Assembly (NCBI GenBank): GCA_900767005.1
Contig: CAAFXL010000117.1
Coordinates: 1-5,283 of the forward strand
Direction of reading: 5' to 3'
Length of the DNA stretch: 5,283 nucleotides
Origin: an uncultured Ruminobacter sp.
Lineage (GTDB): Bacteria > Pseudomonadota > Gammaproteobacteria > Enterobacterales > Succinivibrionaceae
Shown: in pieces, positions 1-5,265 of the stretch
How the letters are laid out: every line of letters starts with the position of its first letter
Numbering within the stretch: position 1 is the stretch's first letter
Made by a program: the position numbers and the translations under genes
The notes under the pieces: generated by a model
Database searches by the model: none
Told to the model about the DNA's origin: nothing
What the model saw: only the letters and a program-made list of their open reading frames with translations

Positions 1-163
1 TGTAACATAATCACATTATTATATATAATTAGGTGTAGCATAATCACATTATTATATATAATTAGATGTAACTTACCACATTATTTTATATAATTAGGTG
101 TAACTTACCACATTATTTTATATAATTAAGTGTAACTCAATCACATTATTTTATATAAATATA
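1..163. repeat. Tandem direct repeat array, five units of 32-33 bp
   Basis: Five head-to-tail units start at 1, 34, 67, 99 and 131, with lengths 33, 33, 32, 32 and about 33, and no spacers between them. Each begins TGTAAC (TGTAGC in unit 2), then has CACATTATT and ends TATATAATTA (the last unit decays to TATATAAATATA). Units 1 and 2 contain the inverted repeat ATAAT-CAC-ATTAT; units 3 and 4 carry TTACCACATTA instead, and unit 5 CAATCACATTA. Every unit except the last has a TATAAT hexamer. The array may continue beyond the left edge. Function is unknown: it could be a protein-binding array or a simple variable-number repeat. The period of about three helical turns would put the same face of each unit on one side of the DNA. 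Confidence 0.93.
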
Positions 164-170
164 GCAAAAT

Positions 171-199
171 TTGATTAATTCATATAATTATAATATATT
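171..199 (+). promoter_or_regulatory. Candidate sigma70-type promoter of the ATPase gene
   Basis: A -35-like TTGATT (171-176) is followed after 17 bp by a -10-like TATATT (194-199). This predicts a transcript start near 206 and a leader of about 57 nt before the ATG at 263. The region is so A+T-rich that other TATAAT hexamers occur (183-188 and 189-194), but neither has a good -35 at the right distance. The call rests on hexamer matching only. Confidence 0.4.
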
Positions 200-262
200 A
201 CCAATAAAGTAATATCAAATTTATAAAATATCTATAAACAGGATTCTAACTTAAGAATAATT

Positions 263-1603
263 ATGAAAAGAAACATATTTAATAAGCTTATTGATTGGAA
301 AAACTCACCTCTTAGAAAACCTCTTATCCTCATGGGGGCAAGACAAGTTGGAAAAACTTGGCTCCTAAAAAAATTAGGAGAGGAAGAATATAAAAATACA
401 ATATATATATCTTTTGAGCTAAATATAGAATACGCAGAAATTTTTAAAAGAGATCGCAATCCAAAAAGAATTATTAATGAATTGTCCTATCTTCTAAAAA
501 TACAGATCAAACCTCAAGAAACTTTAATAATTTTTGATGAAATCCAAAATGCACCTGATGTTTTAGCTTCTCTAAAATATTTTTATGAAGAAGCAAACGA
601 ATATCATATAGCATGTGCAGGATCTCTTTTAGGTATAACCATTGCAAAACCTTATTCTTTCCCTGTTGGAAAAGTTTCATTTATAAATGTCTACCCTATG
701 ACATTTGATGAATTTCTTGGTGGAATTGGGGAAGAATTTTTAGCTAATTTTCTTAAAGATTATAATTTACTAGAACCAATTTCAACACCAATGTTTAACG
801 AGCTTTATGATAAACTTAAACTCTATTATATTATTGGTGGTATGCCAGAAGCTGTACTAACTTATAGTAAAAATAAAGATTTAAGCGAAATTGATGATAT
901 CCTCTACAATTTAATCACAAGCTATCACCTTGATTTTGCAAAACATCCATCGTTAACTGAGTTTCCTAAACTTAGTGCAGTTTTTAACTCTATTCCATCA
1001 CAACTAGCTAAGGAAAATAAAAAATTCTTATTCAATCTTATTAAGACAGGAGCTCGAGCAAGAGAATATGAAAACGCACTTGAATGGCTAATTAATGCAA
1101 GAATTTTTTATAAAATATACCGCAATAAATCCCCAAAATTACCAGTTAGTGCCTACGATGATATAAGTTCTTTTAAAATGTATTTACTTGATGTAGCAAT
1201 ACTAAGAAGACTAGCAAAATTATCTTCATATACAATAAGCGAAGGTGATAGACTATTTACTGAATTTAAAGGTTCATTAACTGAAAATTTCATTCTAGAA
1301 CAGTTAATTACTCAATTTGAATTACCAAGATATTGGTCAATAATCAATCCTTCTCATGAAGTTGACTTTCTAATTGAGAATAAAAATAAAATAATTCCAA
1401 TTGAAGTTAAAAGCGATCATAATATAAGAAGTCGCTCGCTACAAAAATACCAAGAATTATACAAAGATGAAATAAAACTAAGAATTAGATTTTCACTTGA
1501 GAACCTAAAACTTGATGGAAATTTTCTTAACATTCCACTATTTATGGCAAGTGAAACTAAGAGAATTATTGAACTTGCAAATAAGCAATTAGGTATCAAC
1601 TAG
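263..1603 (+). CDS. AAA_14/DUF4143 family ATP-binding protein
   Basis: This 446-residue protein has the two-part build of the COG1373 group: an N-terminal P-loop ATPase (AAA_14) and a C-terminal DUF4143 region. The Walker A motif is GARQVGKT (25-32, with K31 and T32). Walker B is LIIFDE (88-93, with D92 and E93). A sensor-1-like AGS lies at 119-121. The C-terminal part contains GSLTEN (337-342), HEVDFLI (365-371) and PIEVKS (379-384). The E341, D368 and E381-x-K383 series resembles a PD-(D/E)XK nuclease core, as is common in this group. There is no signal peptide or membrane segment, so it should be cytosolic. The start is supported by the family-typical opening with the P-loop near residue 25, although the Shine-Dalgarno is weak (AAGA at 253-256). 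The biological role of the family is not established. The gene is visibly more A+T-rich than the convergent ribosomal genes, suggesting accessory or acquired DNA. It has no operon partner in view. Confidence 0.9.
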   Translation: MKRNIFNKLIDWKNSPLRKPLILMGARQVGKTWLLKKLGEEEYKNTIYISFELNIEYAEIFKRDRNPKRIINELSYLLKIQIKPQETLIIFDEIQNAPDVLASLKYFYEEANEYHIACAGSLLGITIAKPYSFPVGKVSFINVYPMTFDEFLGGIGEEFLANFLKDYNLLEPISTPMFNELYDKLKLYYIIGGMPEAVLTYSKNKDLSEIDDILYNLITSYHLDFAKHPSLTEFPKLSAVFNSIPSQLAKENKKFLFNLIKTGARAREYENALEWLINARIFYKIYRNKSPKLPVSAYDDISSFKMYLLDVAILRRLAKLSSYTISEGDRLFTEFKGSLTENFILEQLITQFELPRYWSIINPSHEVDFLIENKNKIIPIEVKSDHNIRSRSLQKYQELYKDEIKLRIRFSLENLKLDGNFLNIPLFMASETKRIIELANKQLGIN

Positions 1604-1629
1604 AAATAAGAAACGCCCTAAAAAGGGCG
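1602..1629 (-). terminator. Intrinsic terminator of the thrS-infC-rpmI-rplT operon
   Basis: On the minus strand a six-pair stem CGCCCT/AGGGCG (1629-1624 with 1619-1614) closes a four-base loop. It is followed by TTTCTTATTTCT (1613-1602), a moderately U-rich tail. The hairpin lies about 33 nt after the rplT stop and 10 nt after the convergent ATPase stop. Read from the plus strand, the sequence after the stem is CTTCCCGTAGC, with no U-tract, so it should work mainly for the ribosomal operon and only weakly, if at all, for the ATPase gene. Confidence 0.85.
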
Positions 1630-1661
1630 CTTCCCGTAGCTTAATTTAGTAAGCTTAAGAA

Positions 1662-2012
1662 TTAAGCATTCTTAGCCATTTCAACAAGCTTAGTAAATGT
1701 TGGCTTGTCAAATACAGCAATGTTTGCAAGGATCTTACGATCGATTTCAACAGAAGCCTTCTTTAAGCCAGCAATAAACTTGCTGTAAGATAAACCGTTC
1801 TGACGTGCAGCAGCGTTAATACGAACGATCCAAAGCTGACGGAACTGACGTTTCTTCTGACGACGGTCACGGTAAGCATACTGTCCAGCCTTAGTCACTG
1901 CTTGTACTGCAACACGATATGTACGTGAACGAGCACCGTAGTAACCCTTAGCAGCCTTTAAAATCTTCTTATGACGTGCATGGGCGATAACACCGCGTTT
2001 TACTCTTGCCAT
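1662..2012 (-). CDS. rplT: 50S ribosomal protein L20
   Basis: L20 binds 23S rRNA early in large-subunit assembly and, in E. coli, represses rpmI and rplT translation. The 116-residue product starts MARVKRGVIAHARHKKIL and keeps the family signatures KAAKGYYGARSRTYRVA (about 19-35) and RQLWIVRINAAARQNGLSYS (about 58-77). E. coli L20 has 118 residues. The very basic N-terminal half is the rRNA-binding extension and the C-terminal half is the globular RNA-binding domain. An AAGGAG (2025-2020) lies 7 nt before the ATG. Only 16 nt separate it from the rpmI stop, so the two genes are probably translationally coupled. It is the last operon gene here: a terminator follows, and no pheS or pheT is seen. 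Confidence 0.98.
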   Translation of the reverse strand: MARVKRGVIAHARHKKILKAAKGYYGARSRTYRVAVQAVTKAGQYAYRDRRQKKRQFRQLWIVRINAAARQNGLSYSKFIAGLKKASVEIDRKILANIAVFDKPTFTKLVEMAKNA

Positions 2013-2028
2013 TTTCTAACTCCTTCTA

Positions 2029-2223
2029 TTAAGCGTACGGTAATAAATTTACAATGTTACGTAGGTCTGACTTATGAATCATAGTCATTGCACGTAAATG
2101 ACGCTTACGCTTAGTAGACTTCTTAGTCAAAATGTGGCGTAAATTACAGTGCTTGCGCTTAAAACCATTAGCGGTCTTCTTGAAACGCTTATGAGCACCC
2201 TTATCGGTTTTTAATTTTGGCAT
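2029..2223 (-). CDS. rpmI: 50S ribosomal protein L35
   Basis: This small, very basic large-subunit protein of 64 residues (65 in E. coli) starts MPKLKTDKGAHKRFKKT. It carries the hallmark NLRHILTKKSTKRKRHLR at about residues 28-45 and ends NLLPYA, close to the enterobacterial LPYA end. The open frame extends 11 codons further upstream to an ATG at 2256, but that extension is not part of L35, and GGAG (2236-2233) sits 9 nt before the ATG at 2223. The gene lies 79 nt after infC and 16 nt before rplT. By analogy with E. coli it should be the point where L20 represses both ribosomal genes. Confidence 0.97.
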   Translation of the reverse strand: MPKLKTDKGAHKRFKKTANGFKRKHCNLRHILTKKSTKRKRHLRAMTMIHKSDLRNIVNLLPYA

Positions 2224-2236
2224 ATTAAATAACTCC
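2221..2236 (-). promoter_or_regulatory. rpmI: Ribosome binding site that fixes the rpmI start
   Basis: GGAG (2236-2233) precedes the ATG at 2223-2221 by 9 nt. It argues against the in-frame ATG at 2256, which would add eleven residues not found in L35 proteins. Confidence 0.8.
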
Positions 2237-2263
2237 GCATTGGATAAAATTAACAAATTTAGC

Positions 2264-2298
2264 TAGGGAGGTCTTACGACGCTTGAAACTCGCCCCTA
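2264..2298 (-). promoter_or_regulatory. Irregular mRNA stem between infC and rpmI, candidate L20 control site
   Basis: In the operon mRNA, UAGGGG (2298-2293) can pair with UCCCUA (2269-2264), six pairs including one G-U. Inside it, GUC and GAC (2280-2278 and 2273-2271) close a GUAA tetraloop of the GNRA type. The internal loop is strongly lopsided, 12 nt on one side and 1 nt on the other. In E. coli, L20 represses rpmI by binding mRNA structures in this part of the operon that imitate its 23S rRNA site. The position matches, but no sequence homology to the E. coli site was tested. Confidence 0.45.
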
Positions 2299-2302
2299 TC
2301 TA

Positions 2303-2851
2303 CTACTTTTTCTTTGGTGATAACACCATGACAGCCTGTCTACCTTCAAATTTAGAAGCTGATTCAACAACTGCTAAATCCATATCTTCACAAAGCTCTT
2401 TTTCAATACGCTTTAGAAGATTTAGACCGATGTCCTGGTGAGCAATTTCACGACCGCGGAAACGTAAAGTAACCTTAGCCTTGTCACCATCTTCTAAGAA
2501 ACGAATCAGGTTGCGTAGTTTTACCTGATAATCGCCCTCTTCAGTTCCAGGACGGAATTTGATTTCCTTAACCTGAACCTGCTTTTGCTTTTTCTTTTGC
2601 TCTTTTAGAGCTTTACTCTTTTCGTAAAGGAATTTACCGAAATCCATTATACGACATACAGGAGGTTCTGCATTTGGGCTTATTTCAACTAAGTCTACTC
2701 CAGCTTCAGTTGCCTTTTCTAGAGCTTCCTTAGAACTAACAATTCCAAGAGCTTCACCGTTTACACCAATAAGACGAACTTCGCGATGCTTGATTTCGCC
2801 ATTGATTCTTGTTTTGTTGGCCTGCTTTGCAGTCTTCTTTACGTTATTAAT
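2303..2851 (-). CDS. infC: Translation initiation factor IF-3, AUU start
   Basis: IF3 binds the 30S subunit, keeps it from joining 50S too early and checks the start codon and initiator tRNA. The full protein has 182 residues (E. coli 180) when read from the ATT at 2851. The N-terminal domain includes TRINGEIKHREVRL (14-27) and VEISPNAEPPVCRIMD (55-70). A lysine-rich linker follows (about 83-91), then the C-terminal 30S-binding domain with KEIKFRPGT and LRFRGRE (129-135). The first in-frame ATG (2647) lies inside the N-terminal domain at residue 69 and cannot be the real start. GGAGG (2864-2860) lies 8 nt before the ATT, inside the last codons of thrS. The thrS stop is 3 nt upstream, so translation is likely coupled. 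The rare start allows IF3 to repress its own synthesis, as in E. coli. The stop is TAG. Confidence 0.97.
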   Translation of the reverse strand: MNNVKKTAKQANKTRINGEIKHREVRLIGVNGEALGIVSSKEALEKATEAGVDLVEISPNAEPPVCRIMDFGKFLYEKSKALKEQKKKQKQVQVKEIKFRPGTEEGDYQVKLRNLIRFLEDGDKAKVTLRFRGREIAHQDIGLNLLKRIEKELCEDMDLAVVESASKFEGRQAVMVLSPKKK

Positions 2852-2864
2852 GGTTTATTCCTCC
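2849..2864 (-). promoter_or_regulatory. infC: infC ribosome binding site and rare AUU start codon
   Basis: GGAGG (2864-2860) overlaps the codons for the last residues of ThrRS (Val-Glu-Glu), then come the thrS stop TAA (2857-2855), ACC and ATT (2851-2849). There is no ATG, GTG or TTG in frame near this site, while the IF3 N-terminal domain is fully encoded from here. AUU starts are discriminated against by IF3 itself, which is the known autoregulation of E. coli infC. Confidence 0.9.
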
Positions 2865-4783
2865 ACGGTATTTATATTGCGCGACAAGATATCACGTTTT
2901 AAATATGAAATCAAGTCTTCGATTGAAAAACGACCTAAATCTTTACCCTTACGAGTTCTAACTGAAACTTCGCCGCTTTCAACTTCCTTAGCACCACATA
3001 CTAACATATATGGTACACGCATCATGGTATGTTCTCTAACCTTAAAGCCTACCTTTTCATTTCTTAGGTCAGCCTTAACACGAATACCAGCCTTATCTAA
3101 TTCATCAGTTACCTTTTGAACATAGTCAGCTTGTTGGTCAGTAATACCCATTACAACTGCTTGTACTGGAGCTAACCAAGTTGGGAAGAAACCAGCATAT
3201 TCTTCAGTTAAGATACCGATAAAGCGTTCTAGAGAACCTAAGATTGCACGGTGAATCATGATTGGAGTGTGCTTTTCATTATCTTCACCAATGTAAGTAG
3301 CATCAAGTCTTCCTGGTAGGAAGAAGTCTAGCTGTACGGTACCGCACTGCCATGCTCTACCTAAACAGTCATGAAGAGTAAATTCAATCTTAGGACCGTA
3401 GAAAGCACCTTCACCTGGCTGGTATTCAAACTTAATACCGTTTGAATCTAGAGCCTTAGCAAGATCCTTTTCTGCTCTATCCCACATTGCTTCTTCACCG
3501 ATACGCTTTTCAGGTCTAGTTGATAGCTTAACATCGATATCAGTAAAACCAAAGGTCTTATAAATATCGTAAACCATCTTAATACAACCTGAAACTTCAC
3601 TCATAATCTGATCTTCGGTACAGAAAATATGAGCATCATCCTGAGTAAAGCCTCTTACACGCATAAGTCCATGTAATGAACCTGATGGTTCATTACGGTG
3701 ACAACTACCAAATTCACTCATACGAATTGGTAAATCACGGTATGAACGTAGTCTTTGATTAAAGATCTGAATGTGACCTGGACAGTTCATTGGCTTAATT
3801 GCATATTCACGGTTTTCTGAGTTAGTTGTGAACATTGCATCTTTATACTTAGCCCAATGACCAGAACGTTCCCATAGAACTCTATCCATCATAAATGGAC
3901 CTTTAACTTCGATATACTTGTATTCATGTAATTTTTCACGAATAAAGCTTTCCAAAGTTCTAAAGATAGTCCAACCATCATTATGCCAGAACACCATACC
4001 TGGAGCTTCTTGTTGCATATGATATAGGTCTAACTGAACACCAATTCTTCTATGGTCACGCTTTGCAGCTTCTTCTAGACGTACTAAGTATGCATCTAAA
4101 GACTTCTTATCAGCCCATGCAGTACCATAAATACGTTGAAGCATCTTATTCTTTGCGTCTCCGCGCCAGTAAGCGCCAGAAGACTTAGTAATCTTAAAAT
4201 TGTGGCAGAACTTCATGTTAGGAACATGAGGACCACGGCACATATCAATGTATTCTAAGTGATGATATAAAGCAGGATGGTCATTCTTATCAATGTTTTC
4301 TTCAAGGATTAACATCTTGTATGGTTCATTTCTTTCCTTGAATGTTTCATGAGCCTTTTCCCAGCTTACAGGTTCCTTGATAACATCATAGTCTTTTGCT
4401 GCTAATTCATGCATTCTCTTATCAAGAGCTTCTAAATCTTCTTCAGATAGAGTATGGTCTAAATCAACATCATAATAAAAACCATTTTCAATCACCGGAC
4501 CAATTGCCATCTTACAATCAGGCCATAATTGCTTAATTGCATGACCTAATAAGTGAGCACAAGAGTGACGAATAATATCAACACCCTCATTATCCTTTGG
4601 AGTGATAATGCTTAAAGTACAATCTTCATTAATTACTTCACAAGCATCAACTAACTTACCATTTACCTTCCCAGCAACACAAACCTTAGCTAAACCAGGA
4701 CCAATGCTTTGAGCTACCTCGTAAACAGTTACACTTTTATCAAAATTCTTAATACTTCCATCTGGAAGAGTAATTGCAGGCAT
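2855..4783 (-). CDS. thrS: Threonyl-tRNA synthetase
   Basis: ThrRS charges tRNA-Thr with threonine in the cytosol. The 642-residue product has the same length as the E. coli enzyme and key residues fall at the same numbers. Domains in order: TGS (about 1-62); editing domain with H73, H77, C182 and H186, which removes misattached serine; class II catalytic core with zinc ligands C334, H385 and H511; motif 2 around CHRNEPSGSLHG (361-372); motif 3 ending at R520; and the anticodon-binding domain (about 535-642). AGAGGT (4796-4791) lies 7 nt before the ATG at 4783. It is the first operon gene, with infC 3 nt downstream. The leader carries an apparent tRNA-Thr anticodon-arm copy, so ThrRS should repress its own translation. 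Nothing is truncated and all catalytic residues are present. Confidence 0.99.
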   Translation of the reverse strand: MPAITLPDGSIKNFDKSVTVYEVAQSIGPGLAKVCVAGKVNGKLVDACEVINEDCTLSIITPKDNEGVDIIRHSCAHLLGHAIKQLWPDCKMAIGPVIENGFYYDVDLDHTLSEEDLEALDKRMHELAAKDYDVIKEPVSWEKAHETFKERNEPYKMLILEENIDKNDHPALYHHLEYIDMCRGPHVPNMKFCHNFKITKSSGAYWRGDAKNKMLQRIYGTAWADKKSLDAYLVRLEEAAKRDHRRIGVQLDLYHMQQEAPGMVFWHNDGWTIFRTLESFIREKLHEYKYIEVKGPFMMDRVLWERSGHWAKYKDAMFTTNSENREYAIKPMNCPGHIQIFNQRLRSYRDLPIRMSEFGSCHRNEPSGSLHGLMRVRGFTQDDAHIFCTEDQIMSEVSGCIKMVYDIYKTFGFTDIDVKLSTRPEKRIGEEAMWDRAEKDLAKALDSNGIKFEYQPGEGAFYGPKIEFTLHDCLGRAWQCGTVQLDFFLPGRLDATYIGEDNEKHTPIMIHRAILGSLERFIGILTEEYAGFFPTWLAPVQAVVMGITDQQADYVQKVTDELDKAGIRVKADLRNEKVGFKVREHTMMRVPYMLVCGAKEVESGEVSVRTRKGKDLGRFSIEDLISYLKRDILSRNINTVEE

Positions 4784-4798
4784 TTAAGAAACCTCTTT

Positions 4799-4827
4799 TG
4801 TGCTGATACACACCAAGTATCGACACA
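4799..4827 (-). promoter_or_regulatory. thrS: thrS translational operator imitating the tRNA-Thr(GGU) anticodon arm
   Basis: In the mRNA, GAUAC (4821-4817) and GUAUC (4809-4805) form a five-pair stem closing the seven-base loop UUGGUGU (4816-4810). The loop positions equal tRNA positions 32-38: U33 is followed by GGU (4814-4812), the anticodon of tRNA-Thr. After one C-A mismatch the helix continues with UGUGU/GCACA (4827-4823 with 4803-4799), including one U-G pair. Counting back from the ATG, GGU sits at -31 to -29 and the hairpin at -44 to -16, nearly the positions of domain 2 of the E. coli thrS operator, which uses a CGU loop. ThrRS binding here would block ribosome access to the Shine-Dalgarno at 4796-4791. 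Confidence 0.87.
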
Positions 4828-4857
4828 CGTATCAAAAAAATAAAAATATTTAATATG

Positions 4858-4934
4858 TATGGTTAATAAAATATCAGAAAAATTTTAAATTTAAATAATT
4901 TAAAATAATTATTTTCTTCTAAATTTTAACCATA
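4858..4934 (-). promoter_or_regulatory. thrS: Long upstream hairpin of the thrS leader (domain 4-like)
   Basis: A perfect nine-base inverted repeat, UAUGGUUAA (4934-4926) and UUAACCAUA (4866-4858), can close an extended A+U-rich stem. Inside it AGAAGAA (4920-4914) can pair with UUUUUCU (4882-4876). An A+U-rich linker of about 30 nt, probably single-stranded, joins it to the anticodon-like hairpin. This order, upstream stem, open linker, anticodon-like stem, Shine-Dalgarno, follows the four-domain plan of the E. coli thrS operator, where the upstream stem imitates a second tRNA arm. No base-level similarity to tRNA-Thr is evident here, so the assignment is by position. Confidence 0.55.
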
Positions 4935-4937
4935 AAA

Positions 4938-4962
4938 ACCCACCCTTTTATGATCAAGGGGT
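4938..4962 (-). promoter_or_regulatory. Terminator-like hairpin at the 5' end of the thrS leader
   Basis: In the minus-strand RNA, ACCC (4962-4959) can pair with GGGU (4941-4938), and CUU (4958-4956) with AAG (4947-4945), around an eight-base loop and a three-base GGU bulge. UUUU follows at once (4937-4934). It could be the terminator of a gene beyond the right edge, a very early attenuator, or a 5' stabilising stem, since the predicted thrS transcript starts at its first base. An alternative five-pair stem CCCUU/AAGGG (4960-4956 with 4947-4943) uses the same bases. The U-run is short. Confidence 0.4.
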
Positions 4963-4969
4963 CGAGATA

Positions 4970-4997
4970 ATTTTAGTCAGATAGATTTTTTTTGCAA
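4970..4997 (-). promoter_or_regulatory. Candidate sigma70 promoter of the thrS operon
   Basis: On the minus strand, TTGCAA (4997-4992) and TAAAAT (4975-4970) are separated by 16 bp. The -10 matches the consensus at five of six positions and the -35 at four of six. The transcript would start near 4963-4962, giving a leader of about 180 nt that contains all the leader structures described, similar in length to the roughly 160-nt E. coli thrS leader. Confidence 0.6.
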
Positions 4998-5130
4998 GAA
5001 ATTTTTATGTTAACCTTGAGAGTTTTTAGGAAATTTTCACGAAAAATTTAAAAGATGATTTGTGGTGTAATTTTACTTTCTTGCTCTTTTAGATTTCTTT
5101 AAACATTAGATTTTTTAGATTTGGTAGCGA

Positions 5131-5144
5131 TTGGTTGTAACCAA
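5131..5144. repeat. Short palindrome TTGGTT-GT-AACCAA
   Basis: Six-base perfect arms surround a two-base centre. It stands out because its arms contain two adjacent G or C bases in strongly A+T-rich DNA. The size suits a dimeric regulator's operator, but no regulator family can be named. It lies about 135 bp upstream of the thrS -35 element. Confidence 0.6.
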
Positions 5145-5221
5145 AGATTACTTAAACCTAAAAGTAGTTAATTAAACTTAGTTTTAACTTACAAAATTAT
5201 GTTTACCTAATTAGATTGAAG

Positions 5222-5265
5222 TTTAAGAAGAGTGTTATAAAAAAATAATAAACACTTCTTTTAAA
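5222..5265. repeat. Imperfect 15-bp inverted repeat with 14-base A+T loop
   Basis: The left arm (5222-5236, TTTAAGAAGAGTGTT) can pair with the right arm (5251-5265, AACACTTCTTTTAAA) with one mismatch and two G-U pairs. The loop (5237-5250) is pure A/T. No U-tract follows on either strand (GCATCAAAT on plus, CTTCAATC on minus), so it does not look like a usual terminator. It may belong to the gene beyond the right edge. Confidence 0.55.

Noticed and set aside
1..163. CRISPR array
   Set aside because: The 32-33 bp units abut directly with no unique spacers, and no cas gene is present.
232..459. Minus-strand reading frame of 75 residues
   Set aside because: It is antisense to the ATPase start and P-loop region, has no recognisable domain, and is a shadow frame.
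1417..1599. Minus-strand reading frame of 60 residues
   Set aside because: It is antisense to the conserved C-terminal end of the ATPase and shows no family features.
1614..1640. The same hairpin as a terminator for the plus-strand ATPase gene
   Set aside because: No U-tract follows on the plus strand (CTTCCCGTAGC), so efficient intrinsic termination in that direction is not supported.
2224..2256. Upstream in-frame ATG for rpmI at 2256
   Set aside because: The extra eleven residues are foreign to L35, while a Shine-Dalgarno precedes the ATG at 2223.
2303..2647. infC starting at the ATG at 2647
   Set aside because: This would delete most of the IF3 N-terminal domain, which is fully encoded upstream from the ATT at 2851 with a strong Shine-Dalgarno.
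2790..3119. Plus-strand reading frame of 109 residues with a hydrophobic start
   Set aside because: It is antisense to the thrS 3' end and the infC 5' end, both firmly identified; the hydrophobic stretch is a by-product of the opposite strand's codons.
5089..5122. Three copies of TTAGATTT
   Set aside because: The copies are short, irregularly spaced (17 and 9 bp) and low in complexity; likely chance.
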